Source of the DNA: JAYFQE01 sp034927345
GTDB taxonomy: Bacteria > Bacillota > Clostridia > Saccharofermentanales > UBA5734
Assembly: GCA_034927345.1 (NCBI GenBank)
Contig: JAYFQE010000017.1
Span: forward strand, 9,583 to 73,582
Length of the DNA stretch: 64,000 nt
Direction: 5' to 3'
Every line of letters begins with the position of its first letter. Position 1 is the stretch's first letter. This document shows, piece by piece, positions 28,206 through 37,796 of the stretch. The position numbers were made by a program, and so were the translations under genes. Below the pieces are notes generated by a model, which saw only the letters and a program-made list of their open reading frames with translations, was not told where the DNA came from and made no database searches.

Positions 28206-30014
28206 TCAGCCGAACAGCGGACCGTAGTTTTCGCAGGCGCGGTAATCGGCCGATTCGGCGTTGGTCGTGCCGAAAGCGGACCAGGCGTGCGGACGGAAGA
28301 TCTGTTCTTCCGGTACGTTATGCAGAGAAACCGGGATGCGCAGCATGCTGCAGAGGGTGATCAGTTTGGCGCCGATATGGCCGTAGCTGAAGGCTCCGTG
28401 ATTGGCGCCCCAGTTGGCCATGACCGAATAAACATCCTTGAAGGCTCCTTCGCCGGTCAGACGCGGAACAAACCAGGTGCACGGCCATGTCGGGTCCGTG
28501 CGCTTCTGCAGGATCTGGCTGACTTGCTCAGGCAGCCGGGCGGTGTAGCCTTCGGCGATCTGCAGAACGGGGCCGAGACCCTCGATCTTGTTCATGCGGA
28601 CCATCGTAACGGGCATTTCGGCTTTGGTTTCAAAAGCAGATGAGAAACCGCCGCCGCGGAAATAACCGGTATCGGCCGGGCACCATTGGGTGGCTTTGAG
28701 GCAGGCGTCGGCGTCGGCGCTTGTCATTTCCCAGAACGGCTTCATGACCGGCCGGCCCTGGCTGTCGCGCATGGCGCCGGAGCCGTCGAGGGCGGCCGCG
28801 CCCGAATTGATCAGATGGATGATGCCGTTTTCGGCTGTTCCCGCCGGCTTCCAGCCGGTAACCCGCTCGATCGCGGCCGGGCTCCAGTAGGTGCGGACAT
28901 CGGCGAATACGGACGCCGAATCATTCAGCAGATGACCGAGCAGCATGGCCATGGCGTTGAGGGTATCGTTCTCTGTGGCCAGGATCATCGGCTCGCGGAT
29001 GCCGTTCCAGTCGAAGGACGAGTTGAGCAGCGCTTCGCTGTAGTCGTGGTTCGGGAAATGATCGGTCCACTGGCGCTGGCCCTGGACGCCGCCGACAATG
29101 GCGTTGCGGCCTTCGGCTTCTTCCTGGTAGCCTAGTTCGGCCAGTTTCGGATTGCCGATCATGATATCGCGGATAATCAGCGTCTGTTTGATGACGCGTT
29201 CCCATTCGGCGTCTTTTTCGGCGCGGGTATGGGCGAAGGGGCCGCCTTCGTTCTTGTCCCAGCCCTCGGGGCAGTATTGCTCGCGCCAGGCTTTGGCTTT
29301 GGCGAATTCTTCCGGATCAAAGATGCCGCGGGCGATGCGGCGCTCAATCTCGACCTGGTCGAGCCATTCGGTGCGCAGGCCGAAGTATTCCTGGAACATC
29401 TGGGCGTCGATGCAGGAACCGGCGATGCCCATGGTCGGACCGCCGATATTGACGTAGGATTTGCCTTTCATGTCGCCGGCGGCCATGGCCGCTTTGGCCC
29501 ATAAAAGAATCTTTGCGCCGACGTCGTCGGGGATAGCGGTGTCGGTCATATCCTGGACATCGTGGCCGTAAATGGCGAATGCCGGGAGTTTACGCTGGGC
29601 GTGAGCGGCCATGACGGCGGCCAGGTAGACGGCGCCGGGGCGTTCTGTGCCGTTGAAGCCCCAGACTGCTTTGATGGTCAGCGGATTCATGTCCATGGTT
29701 TCCGTGCCATAACACCAGCAAGGGGTAACCGAAAGGGTTGCCGTAACATTTTCCCGGGCAAACAGATCTTCGCAGCGGGCGGCTTCGGCGACGCCGCCGA
29801 TGCAGGTTTCGGCGATAACGCATTCAACGGGCAGCCCGTTGGCGTGGCGCAGATGGCTGGAAATGAGTTCGGCAGCCTGACGGGCCATGCCTTTGGTGCG
29901 TTCTTCCAAAGATTCGCGCACGCCTCTCCGGCGGCCATCAATACAGGGACGGATGCCGATTTTCGGCATGCGGCCATTCAGACGGTTTTGGGGTTCATTC
30001 TTCACGTGTGTCAT
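28206..30014 (-). CDS. fucI: L-fucose isomerase
   Basis: The protein has 602 residues; E. coli FucI has 591. It begins PKIGIRPCIDGRRRGVRESLEE, the family's N-terminal block. AETCIGGVAEAA, YGTETMDMNP and VWGFNGTERPGAVYL are further blocks. The ATENDTLNAMAMLLGHLL block near residue 350 carries the acidic Mn ligands. The enzyme converts L-fucose to L-fuculose, and D-arabinose to D-ribulose. No fuculokinase or aldolase is visible nearby. AAGGAGG precedes the ATG. The gene is transcribed alone, with its own terminator. Confidence 0.96.
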   Translation of the reverse strand: MTHVKNEPQNRLNGRMPKIGIRPCIDGRRRGVRESLEERTKGMARQAAELISSHLRHANGLPVECVIAETCIGGVAEAARCEDLFARENVTATLSVTPCWCYGTETMDMNPLTIKAVWGFNGTERPGAVYLAAVMAAHAQRKLPAFAIYGHDVQDMTDTAIPDDVGAKILLWAKAAMAAGDMKGKSYVNIGGPTMGIAGSCIDAQMFQEYFGLRTEWLDQVEIERRIARGIFDPEEFAKAKAWREQYCPEGWDKNEGGPFAHTRAEKDAEWERVIKQTLIIRDIMIGNPKLAELGYQEEAEGRNAIVGGVQGQRQWTDHFPNHDYSEALLNSSFDWNGIREPMILATENDTLNAMAMLLGHLLNDSASVFADVRTYWSPAAIERVTGWKPAGTAENGIIHLINSGAAALDGSGAMRDSQGRPVMKPFWEMTSADADACLKATQWCPADTGYFRGGGFSSAFETKAEMPVTMVRMNKIEGLGPVLQIAEGYTARLPEQVSQILQKRTDPTWPCTWFVPRLTGEGAFKDVYSVMANWGANHGAFSYGHIGAKLITLCSMLRIPVSLHNVPEEQIFRPHAWSAFGTTNAESADYRACENYGPLFG

Positions 30015-30115
30015 AAAAAACCTCCTTGATTGGACATAAAGGCGGATTCAAGACGGACGAACCATTCATCCTTCTCTCATTGTATCGCGCGGAACGGGAT
30101 AGAACATGGACAAAA

Positions 30116-30124
30116 TGGTATAAT
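30116..30124 (+). promoter_or_regulatory. Extended -10 promoter element (TGGTATAAT)
   Basis: TG-N-TATAAT lies on the plus strand in the 336-bp gap between fucI and the AraC gene. No good -35 lies 16-18 bp upstream. It would make a leader of about 100 nt to the ATG at 30229. Confidence 0.4.
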
Positions 30125-30350
30125 AATGGAAAATACGGTTCGCGCGGCGGGACAGAAAACAGCCATGACAAATTGGCTGGTTTGTGTGTTTCCGGGCCGG
30201 GCGATTTGCCGGGGTTATTAAGGAAAACATGGATAATCTGGTGATTTACCGGACCATTGGATTACGGGGGGATCAATCACGCGTCAGGAACCGATCAGTC
30301 AGGCCGATCAATTCTGGACCGATTCGCGCGGCATCCGGCGCAATCGGCAG

Positions 30351-31145
30351 TTGACGCGCCAGCTCAACCTGCTGGCTATTGAAATTCTGGACCACGGCTA
30401 TTTCATCGGCAACCAGCAGTGGAACCAGTTCGACGTCATGTCGCCCTTCGGCCGCATTTATTACATGATTGCCGATCAGGGCTGGCTGGAAACCGACCAG
30501 GGGCGGATCGATCTGCTGCCGGGTTTCATGTACCTGATCCCGCCCTATACGCGGGTCAATCTGCGCACCGCCCGCCGGATCGAAAAGTTCTATTTCCATT
30601 TTACCTTGAAATATGCCGGCGTCGACGTTCTGGAGGGGATCAACCGCTGCTTCAGCCTGCCGCTGCCGGCCGGCCTTCTGGAAGAACTGCTGGCGGCCTA
30701 TCACAGCGGCGGCCTGCCGGACCTTTTGCAGTTAAAGGCGCTGGCCAACGCCACTCTGGCGCGTTTTATCCGGGACGGGCTGCCGGATTTGAGTCATCGC
30801 CTGATGCTGGCCAGCACATACCAGGAAATCAACACTTACATCGAACAGCATTTGTCGGCCAGGCTGACCGGCCGTTCGATCTGCGGCGCGCTGGGTTATT
30901 CCTACGAAACCATGCGCCGGGCCTTCCGGCGGGACAACGGCGCGACCATCAACCAATATCTGAACGGGCGGCTGATTCAGGAAGCCTCGATGCAGTTATT
31001 GCTGACTGAACGCACGATCCAGCAAATTGCCGCCGGATTAGGTTTTGCCGATGAATTTTATTTCTCGCGTTTGTTTAAACAGAAAATGGAATACAGCCCG
31101 CGGGAATACCGGCGGATCAACGCCGTTTTACGCCGGACGACCTGA
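30351..31145 (+). CDS. AraC-family transcriptional regulator (start uncertain)
   Basis: The visible frame from a TTG at 30351 gives 264 residues. A cupin-like sensor domain (FGRIYYMIADQGWLETD, LLPGFMYLIPPYTRVNL) is followed by an AraC helix-turn-helix pair (ICGALGYSYETMRRAFRR, then IQQIAAGLGFADEFYFSRLF). There is no ribosome binding site before the TTG. A good one (AAGGAAAAC) precedes an ATG at 30229 in another frame, and the frames would join if the G6 run near 30266-30272 had one more base. The homologous region probably extends upstream to about 30300. The gene is divergent from fucI and may regulate it. Confidence 0.8.
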   Translation: MTRQLNLLAIEILDHGYFIGNQQWNQFDVMSPFGRIYYMIADQGWLETDQGRIDLLPGFMYLIPPYTRVNLRTARRIEKFYFHFTLKYAGVDVLEGINRCFSLPLPAGLLEELLAAYHSGGLPDLLQLKALANATLARFIRDGLPDLSHRLMLASTYQEINTYIEQHLSARLTGRSICGALGYSYETMRRAFRRDNGATINQYLNGRLIQEASMQLLLTERTIQQIAAGLGFADEFYFSRLFKQKMEYSPREYRRINAVLRRTT

Positions 31146-31155
31146 CGGCGCCGGC

Positions 31156-31184
31156 TTTGCAACCGGCGTCCGGCACGGTATAAT
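31156..31184 (+). promoter_or_regulatory. Predicted promoter of the Gfo/Idh/MocA gene
   Basis: TTTGCA (31156-31161) and TATAAT (31179-31184) are spaced by 17 bp, 48 bp before the ATG at 31232. The -35 lies in the loop of a small CGCCGG/CCGGCG hairpin just past the AraC gene. Confidence 0.5.
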
Positions 31185-31231
31185 CGGGATGGCCGGCATT
31201 GATCCGGCCATTTAGAGATGAGGTATGAAAG

Positions 31232-32395
31232 ATGACGGCAGACCGCACTGATAAATCCCAAGAAACTGATTCGCCGTTGCGCGTGGCTCTGGTTGGCTGC
31301 GGCAAGGTGGCGCGCAAACATATACAAGCCCTGCGGTATCATCACCGGCGCGCCGTTTTGACGGCGCTGGTCGATACCCGTCCGGCGGCCGCGGCTGCTC
31401 TGCTTCGGTCATGCGGCTTCACGGCGGCCGAAGCGTCTGCCGTACCGGTATTCGCCGACACGGCGGAAATGCTGACCCGGGTCAAGCCGGATCTGGTGGC
31501 GATAACCACGCCGAGCGGCACGCATTATGCTATTGCCATGGCCGCGCTGCGGGCCGGCGCGCATGTTTTGGTCGAAAAACCCCTGACCTTGAATTTAACG
31601 GAAGCGGAGATCCTTTTAAAAACAGCCGCTGAACAAAACCTGAAAGTGGCTGTCGGTCATATATACCGTTTTTTCCCGGTCGTCCGGTCTTTGGCGGCCG
31701 ACTTGCGCGAAGGCCGTTTCGGCCGGGTGCTTTATGGCGACGTGAAGGTGCGCTGGGGTCATGACCAGGCTTATTATGACCAGGCGGCTTGGCGCGGAAG
31801 CTGGTCTCAGGACGGCGGCGCCCTGATGAACCAAAGCATTCACGCGCTGGATTTGATGATCTGGCTTTTGGGCGGCCGCGCGGTCGAGGCTTGCGGCTGG
31901 ATCGACCGTCAGACGCACCGCATGGAAGCAGAGGATTTCGGCCTGGCGATGCTGAAACTGGACAATGACGCTTATTGCCTGATCGAAGGGACAACCAATA
32001 CAGATCCGAAACGGCCGGAAGCTTCTTTTACCGTTCAATGCACGGGCGGTGAAATACGCGCCGGCATCGTGAAAGGCAAACCGTCTATCCGGATTCGCGA
32101 CCGCGACGGCCGCAAACTCGGCGGGCGCTATCTGCGCCGTTTTCTGCTCGCGGAGTGGCGGCGGGGCGGCCTGGGCGCGCTGCTTCAGCTGAAGAATCCG
32201 CACAGCGGCTTGTATGGGGATCTGATCGCCGCCATCCGGGAAAACAGAGCGCCTCTGGCCGACGGCGGCGCCGGCCTTGCCGCTGTGGAAATGGTGCTGG
32301 CCATCTATCAGTCCGCCCGATTGAAACGCACGGTTACGCTGCCGGTCGACGATTTCTCACTGGCCGATATGCGCGGGTTTTTCCCGGAGCCGTAA
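31232..32395 (+). CDS. Gfo/Idh/MocA-family oxidoreductase
   Basis: The protein has 387 residues. The N-terminal NAD(P) fold reads VALVGCGKVARKHIQAL. The family EKP motif is present (HVLVEKPLTL near residue 110). The catalytic-region His is in NQSIHALDLMIWLLGG. These enzymes reduce or oxidise sugars, inositols and their derivatives. The C-terminal ~60 residues hold an extra insertion rich in Arg and Gly before the final helix. The substrate is unknown. It may belong to the fucose region or to the envelope-sugar genes that follow on the other strand. Confidence 0.88.
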   Translation: MTADRTDKSQETDSPLRVALVGCGKVARKHIQALRYHHRRAVLTALVDTRPAAAAALLRSCGFTAAEASAVPVFADTAEMLTRVKPDLVAITTPSGTHYAIAMAALRAGAHVLVEKPLTLNLTEAEILLKTAAEQNLKVAVGHIYRFFPVVRSLAADLREGRFGRVLYGDVKVRWGHDQAYYDQAAWRGSWSQDGGALMNQSIHALDLMIWLLGGRAVEACGWIDRQTHRMEAEDFGLAMLKLDNDAYCLIEGTTNTDPKRPEASFTVQCTGGEIRAGIVKGKPSIRIRDRDGRKLGGRYLRRFLLAEWRRGGLGALLQLKNPHSGLYGDLIAAIRENRAPLADGGAGLAAVEMVLAIYQSARLKRTVTLPVDDFSLADMRGFFPEP

Positions 32396-32427
32396 GCTGT
32401 CGCGGCCGGGCAGTCGGATTGATCCGG

Positions 32428-34116
32428 TTATTTTTGCTCTGCCTGTTTGGTTTCGTGATAAGCCTGTTCCGTGTTGACCTGCCAGATCGCGGCTTTATCG
32501 GCCCGGCCGGTATGGATCTGCTCGGCGGCCAGCATGGCGGTCAGCATGGAGTGGTCCATATTGTTGTAACGATGCTGGCCGTTGCGGCCGATGCAATAGA
32601 GATTGGCGAAATGGTCCAGATAATCCGTCAGCCGGCCGATCTGGCCATATGTGCCGAAATAGGCCGGATAGGCTTTACGGACTTTGATCCGGCAGGCGTC
32701 GAGCACCGCGTCGGCATCCAGGATGCCGATCTGGACTAATTCGCCGATCGCCATCTTGATGAAGGCTTCGTCGCTCTCCTGCCAGAGGGCGTCGCCCTCC
32801 TGAGAGAAGTATTCCAGACCGATCCAGACCGTATGCTCCGGATCAGCCACCAGGTAGGGCGACCAGTTGTTGAAGATCTGCAGCCGGCCGATATGGACGC
32901 CGGGTTCCTGAATATAGATCCAGCAGTCCGGCACCAGATGGTTCAGGGTCGGCAGTTTGGTTGTGTTTTTAATGGACAGCCGGTTGACCAGCAGGCCGAC
33001 CGTCATAAAATCCCGGTAAGGCAGTCCTTCGGCGATGGCGGTTATGTCGGGGGGCGGCGTTTCCGCACCCTGCAGGCCGGCGACCAGATCCTTCAGGGGC
33101 ATGGAGGACAAGACCCAGTCGGCATCCAGCCGGTGGCTTTCGCCGTTGTGATCAGGCTGAGATGACGCGGTTTCCGGATTTTGGTCCTGCCAGATGACTG
33201 AGCGGATTCTGGCATGGCCGCCGGCAGCCGGTCCTTCTTGTTCGGTCGCCAGGCCGGTAACCCGGCTGTTCAGGCGAACCTCGCCGCCCATCTCGGTGAT
33301 TGTGCGGGCGACTTGCTCCCAAAGCTGGCCCGGGCCGTATTTGGGATAGAAAAATTGTTCGATCAGAGAAGTTTCGGTTTCTTTCTGGCCGTCGGCCGCC
33401 GCGACGGTTTTTTTGCGCCGGAAAGCCTTGCGCAGCATGTCCTTCAGAATGGCTCTGACCGACAGGCCGCGTACCCGCTGGGCGCCCCAGTCTGCGGAAA
33501 TCTTCGAAGGATGGCGGCCCCAGACCTTTTCCGTATAATGCTCAAAAAACATGCTGTACAAAACCCGGCCGAATCGATTGATATAAAAATTCTCCAGCGA
33601 ATCTTCCGGCAATTTGTGCAGGATCGAGGCCAGATAGCTGAAACCCGCGCGCATGGTGCGCAGGAAGCCGAGGTTGTGCAGGGTGGACCATTTCAGACTG
33701 ACCGGATAGTCGAAAAAGCGGCGCAGATAAAAGATGCGCGAAATCCTCTGGCGGACCAGCATCACCCGGTCCTCCTTTTGCGGGTCCGGTCCGCCCGGTT
33801 CCAGCGGCATGGCGCGGCCAAGCCGGCTGTCATCCTTGGACGGCTGTCCCTGAAGCGGCATCTGATTGACCCACCAGTTCATGATCCGGTCGTCCTTGGA
33901 AAAAAAACGATGGCCGCCGATATCCATGCGATTGCCATGATAGCGGACTGTGCGGGATATCCCGCCGATATCCCCGCTTTCTTCTAAAACCGTTACCTGG
34001 CAGCCGCCGGCTTTCAGCAATTCGTAGGCGGCGGTCAAACCGGCCGGCCCGGCGCCGATAATGATAACCTTTTTCAAGTTTTGACCGGCAGATGATTCCG
34101 TTGTATTTTGTGTCAC
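32428..34116 (-). CDS. NAD(P)/FAD-dependent oxidoreductase (UDP-galactopyranose mutase/PPOX-like)
   Basis: The protein has 562 residues with a GTG start preceded by AAGGAG. FAD-binding begins VIIIGAGPAGLTAAYELL. It is followed by a second conserved block (SGDIGGISRTVRYHGNRMDI) and GGHRFFSKDD, which is typical of a flavoprotein group related to protoporphyrinogen oxidase and UDP-galactopyranose mutase. Near the C-terminus RNGQHRYNNMDHSMLTAMLA closes the FAD site. Family members often sit with glycosyltransferases. Here the gene follows a membrane glycosyltransferase gene by 25 bp, suggesting a role in polyprenyl-linked or envelope sugar synthesis. Confidence 0.83.
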   Translation of the reverse strand: MTQNTTESSAGQNLKKVIIIGAGPAGLTAAYELLKAGGCQVTVLEESGDIGGISRTVRYHGNRMDIGGHRFFSKDDRIMNWWVNQMPLQGQPSKDDSRLGRAMPLEPGGPDPQKEDRVMLVRQRISRIFYLRRFFDYPVSLKWSTLHNLGFLRTMRAGFSYLASILHKLPEDSLENFYINRFGRVLYSMFFEHYTEKVWGRHPSKISADWGAQRVRGLSVRAILKDMLRKAFRRKKTVAAADGQKETETSLIEQFFYPKYGPGQLWEQVARTITEMGGEVRLNSRVTGLATEQEGPAAGGHARIRSVIWQDQNPETASSQPDHNGESHRLDADWVLSSMPLKDLVAGLQGAETPPPDITAIAEGLPYRDFMTVGLLVNRLSIKNTTKLPTLNHLVPDCWIYIQEPGVHIGRLQIFNNWSPYLVADPEHTVWIGLEYFSQEGDALWQESDEAFIKMAIGELVQIGILDADAVLDACRIKVRKAYPAYFGTYGQIGRLTDYLDHFANLYCIGRNGQHRYNNMDHSMLTAMLAAEQIHTGRADKAAIWQVNTEQAYHETKQAEQK

Positions 34117-34141
34117 AGCAAATATCTCCTTTGATCAATAT

Positions 34142-36295
34142 TTAAGGCAGCCAAAATGCGATAAACCGGGTTAACCGGAGAAAAATGACTGGATTGCGGG
34201 CCCGGAACAGGTCGTTTTCTCCCTGGATGGCCAGTAAAAGCGCCGCCAGAAGGGTCAGGCCGGCCAATAAGCCAAAATAGGACAATACGGGCGATTCCGC
34301 CGGTTCGCCCGGCCCGCCGGATAAAGAAACCGTGGCCGCGGCCATTTCCTGCCGGCGGGTTATCCAGACTGCCGCGATGAGGATGGCCGCGGCAACCAGC
34401 AGCCAGGCAAAATCGGTCTGATAGCGGCCTGTACTGCCGGCGGCCATACTGTTCAGGCAAACCAGCATCAAGGATACGCCGGTCAGGCCCTTGACCAGGC
34501 GAAGGACCGGCCGCAAATTGTCTCTCATATAACGGCGAAGGACCGGCCAGGCAGCCAAAATCCAACATACCGGCAAAACAGCCAGAAGGCCGGAGCAGCG
34601 GCCGTCGGTATAAAAATAGCCGCTGTACTGGAAAGCCGGATCGGTCTGAAAATGAATAAACGGAAAGGATGTATTGATAATCGGCACATTGAACAGATAA
34701 TACCAAATCCCCGGAATAATGCGGACCGGCGAAAACATGCCGCGGCTGTTCATATCGGTTACCGTCAGCTGATAACGGGCGCCGAATTCGGTAAAAGAGC
34801 CGAAACGGGCGGCGTTGTAAACCATAAGGCTGAGTCCGACCGTCAAGTACGGAAGAGCGATGCACAACAAAGGTTTAAGCCAGGCCGGACCGAACAGCCG
34901 GCGCGGCGGTTTCCGCCGGCACGAAAGGCCGGGCTGCCGCAAAAGACGGATAAAAAAGGGAATGGGCAGCAAGGACAGGAAAAGCAGATTAGGCCGGGTG
35001 CCGACCGCCAGCGCCAGCAGCAGACAGCCGAAAATGAGGCGGCCAGCCGCCAGACGGCCCTCCTGGTGATACTGCCAGGCGCGGAAGAGCAGATAAAGGC
35101 CGCTGACGCCCAGACATAAGCCGCCGGTTATCGCCACCTCATAGAACTTCGGCCGTCCGAGGCACCACCAGAGATTGCTGCCGGCCGCCAGGGCCAGTCC
35201 GGACAGCAGATGGAAACGGAAAGGCAATTTAGGGAAAAAGTGAACCAGAAAGCGGTCCAGCAGACGGATCAGCATGATCTGTCCGATGACAGCCGCCAGA
35301 ATGACCAGCCAGACCGATGGCAAATATAAACCGGTCAGCAAGTGGAAGGGCAAAAGCAGAAATAAAGCCGGGACAAGCCCGAAATAGATATAATAATGTC
35401 CTTTAAAATAAGCCGCGTCCCATAAAACGCCCTTGATGTTGGCGGCAGCCCGTTGATTGGGATCGTAGGGATTGTCCAGATTGACCAGTTCCTGAGGCGG
35501 TTCGGTCAGCAGGCTCAACTGCCCGGCAGCCAGAGCGTTGACCAGATCGCGGCTGTAGATGTCGCCGTCGGATTCTTTAAAACTGACCATCAGGTTGCCT
35601 TGCGACAGGGTCGCCAGCAAAATGCTGATGATCAGGACAAAAAGAATCAGGATGGCCATGCATTGGTTCTGCAGCGTGTTTTTCAGCTGCCGCGGCAGAC
35701 GGCAGACGGCTGAACGGCGCAGGAAAAGAATGACCAGGCCGACTAGGGCTGCCAAGATGAAACGCAGCCAGGAGAATTGCAGGGCGATCGGCCGGTTGAT
35801 TTCAATTTGGGGCACACGGATGCTTTGATCGGCGGTCAGGTCGAAAACAAGTTTGATCCGCGAGGATGCCCCGTTGGTATGTAAAAGGATCGACCAGCTT
35901 GAGGGGATATCGCTGCTGATCTGGTGATTTTCCAGGATCCGGTAATACCCGGCGGCAGCGGCGTCGGTCGCGTATACTTTGCAGGAGACGACTTCCCTTT
36001 TGCTTTGGACCAGCGGCAGCCAGATGGTGCAGACTTTCTGATCCAGTCCGGTGATTTCGACGGCATGCTCCGTCTGCGCGTCCGGAATCAGCCGCGCGGC
36101 GTCATCCGGATCGGCCGTGAAACCGCTGAGCGTATAATTTTCCGGGGAGATGACCGCCGTCTGGACAGACCGGCCGACGAGCGCGTAAGCCTGAGCGTTG
36201 AAAACAAACAGCTCCAGTAAAAAAGCGGTCAGAACAATCAGCCAGGCCAGGCCTGCCGTGCTTTTCCAAAGGGGTCTCAGGGTCTGCATCAACAT
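34142..36295 (-). CDS. Integral membrane glycosyltransferase (GT-C/GT39-like)
   Basis: The protein has 717 residues. An N-terminal membrane segment is followed by a soluble region of about 130 residues and then roughly eleven further membrane segments. The first large loop after the second segment contains KESDGDIYSRDLVNALAAG, the position where GT-C enzymes carry catalytic acids. GT-C enzymes transfer sugars from polyprenyl-phosphate donors to extracytoplasmic acceptors. Primary similarity is weak, so the donor and acceptor cannot be named. It is probably in one operon with the flavoprotein gene downstream. Confidence 0.7.
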   Translation of the reverse strand: MLMQTLRPLWKSTAGLAWLIVLTAFLLELFVFNAQAYALVGRSVQTAVISPENYTLSGFTADPDDAARLIPDAQTEHAVEITGLDQKVCTIWLPLVQSKREVVSCKVYATDAAAAGYYRILENHQISSDIPSSWSILLHTNGASSRIKLVFDLTADQSIRVPQIEINRPIALQFSWLRFILAALVGLVILFLRRSAVCRLPRQLKNTLQNQCMAILILFVLIISILLATLSQGNLMVSFKESDGDIYSRDLVNALAAGQLSLLTEPPQELVNLDNPYDPNQRAAANIKGVLWDAAYFKGHYYIYFGLVPALFLLLPFHLLTGLYLPSVWLVILAAVIGQIMLIRLLDRFLVHFFPKLPFRFHLLSGLALAAGSNLWWCLGRPKFYEVAITGGLCLGVSGLYLLFRAWQYHQEGRLAAGRLIFGCLLLALAVGTRPNLLFLSLLPIPFFIRLLRQPGLSCRRKPPRRLFGPAWLKPLLCIALPYLTVGLSLMVYNAARFGSFTEFGARYQLTVTDMNSRGMFSPVRIIPGIWYYLFNVPIINTSFPFIHFQTDPAFQYSGYFYTDGRCSGLLAVLPVCWILAAWPVLRRYMRDNLRPVLRLVKGLTGVSLMLVCLNSMAAGSTGRYQTDFAWLLVAAAILIAAVWITRRQEMAAATVSLSGGPGEPAESPVLSYFGLLAGLTLLAALLLAIQGENDLFRARNPVIFLRLTRFIAFWLP

Positions 36296-36457
36296 GGCTG
36301 AACCGTCCCTTCCCTGATTTTAACCAATGATAAAAACATGACTTCTCCATTTAATGCCGAAAGACACGGCAAAAAAAGCGCATGAAAAAGGCAGGTTTAA
36401 ACCTATGCCTTATTTTACGCCTTTTTGCGGGAATGGCAAAGCATGACGTTGTAAAGT

Positions 36458-37504
36458 TCAGATATTGGTTGACCGGGACATTTTGGCGGCCGGCTGACGG
36501 GCGCGGCGGATCTGGCCATGCTCCTTCATCCAGAGAATGCTGTCCCGAAAGGTATCCAGCAGCGGACGGGGATCAAAACCCAATTCACTATGGGCTTTCT
36601 CATGGCTGATATTGCAGTTGGACTGCAAAACAGAAACGCTGTAGGGCGTAAAAAACGGTTTCAGGCCGAAAACGCGGCAAAAACCGTGAGTCAGCCAGGC
36701 AGCCGCGCGAACCATCCATTTGGGCGCAAAGAAAATCCGCGGTTGGTATTGGCCGAGCGCCTCGCGTTCCAGCCGGATGATCTGGCGCATGGTGACCCGA
36801 TGGCCCGAGAGAATATAACCTTCGCCGGAGCGTCCGACACGGGCGGCGGCCAGCAATCCGCCGACAACATCCCGGACGTCGACGAAATCATACGCGCCGT
36901 CAAAGGACATGACCAGCTTTAGTCTGCCCTGCCTGCTCAGATAACGGATCAGGCGGCCCATTTCGGACATTTTATAGTCAAAAGGGCCGATCACGCCGCT
37001 GGGAAAGACCACGACGGCGTCGAGACCGCGGCTGATACCGTCATAAACTGCCGCGGTAGCTGCCGATTTGGTTTGGGCATACGGTCCGAGAAGCGTGGAA
37101 CAAGAGAAATCCTTGATCTCCGTAATCATCTGGCCGTCCGGCAAATCCGGCAAAGCGTGCACCGAACTGACATAGATCAGCCGTTCGACCGGGTAAGCCA
37201 GACATGCCTCGACAATATGACGTGTTCCGCCGATATTAACTTGCTGAAGCAGCTGCGGCCGGCGCGGCGCCGTTTCGATCAGGCCGGCCAGATGGAAAAC
37301 CAGGCGGGCGCCGTTGACCGCCCGCCGGACATCGGCTTCTTTACGGATATCGCCGTAATAGAGCTCCAATGCCAGACCGTCAAATGCGTCAAGCCGTTCA
37401 TTTGGCTGGAGAAAAATCCGAATGGTTTCCTGCGGATATGCGGCAGCCAATTGATGAACCAGGACATTGCCGATGTGTCCGGTTGCGCCTGTTACGAGAA
37501 TCAT
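36458..37504 (-). CDS. Extended SDR, NAD-dependent sugar epimerase/dehydratase family
   Basis: The protein has 348 residues from the ATG at 37504 (MILVTGATGHIGN), preceded by GGGAGGG; a longer start would add 20 unconserved residues. The nucleotide motif is GATGHIG. The catalytic set shows as Ser in IYVSSVHALPD and Tyr/Lys in GPYAQTKSAA. A later block reads YDFVDVRDVVGGLLAAARVG. It resembles hopanoid-associated sugar epimerases and dihydroflavonol reductase-like SDRs. The substrate is unknown. Confidence 0.85.
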   Translation of the reverse strand: MILVTGATGHIGNVLVHQLAAAYPQETIRIFLQPNERLDAFDGLALELYYGDIRKEADVRRAVNGARLVFHLAGLIETAPRRPQLLQQVNIGGTRHIVEACLAYPVERLIYVSSVHALPDLPDGQMITEIKDFSCSTLLGPYAQTKSAATAAVYDGISRGLDAVVVFPSGVIGPFDYKMSEMGRLIRYLSRQGRLKLVMSFDGAYDFVDVRDVVGGLLAAARVGRSGEGYILSGHRVTMRQIIRLEREALGQYQPRIFFAPKWMVRAAAWLTHGFCRVFGLKPFFTPYSVSVLQSNCNISHEKAHSELGFDPRPLLDTFRDSILWMKEHGQIRRARQPAAKMSRSTNI

Positions 37505-37796
37505 CACGCATCCCTCCCGTTTGCATCGAAATCCTGCCCGCGGCAGGTTATCAGAGAAGATCAATTTACATCGATCAGACTATTATTATACAGGAAACAA
37601 CCGATAAAGGATGTGTCAAACGCTACAATATCAACAAAAACAACAGAATCGCGTATCATGATATAATACTTAAAGAAGCATGCGATATTGTCTGTCCGAC
37701 AAAGCAGCCTCAGGATCCGGCTGGCTGCCGCGTCCCTCCTGTTCCGGATTTTTCGGCTTGATGGCCATGGATCTGCCTGGCATAGAAGGGATCAAT

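Noticed and set aside
30001..30010. CACGTG at the fucI start as another parS
   Set aside because: Only TTCACGTG matches; the flanking bases break the palindrome.
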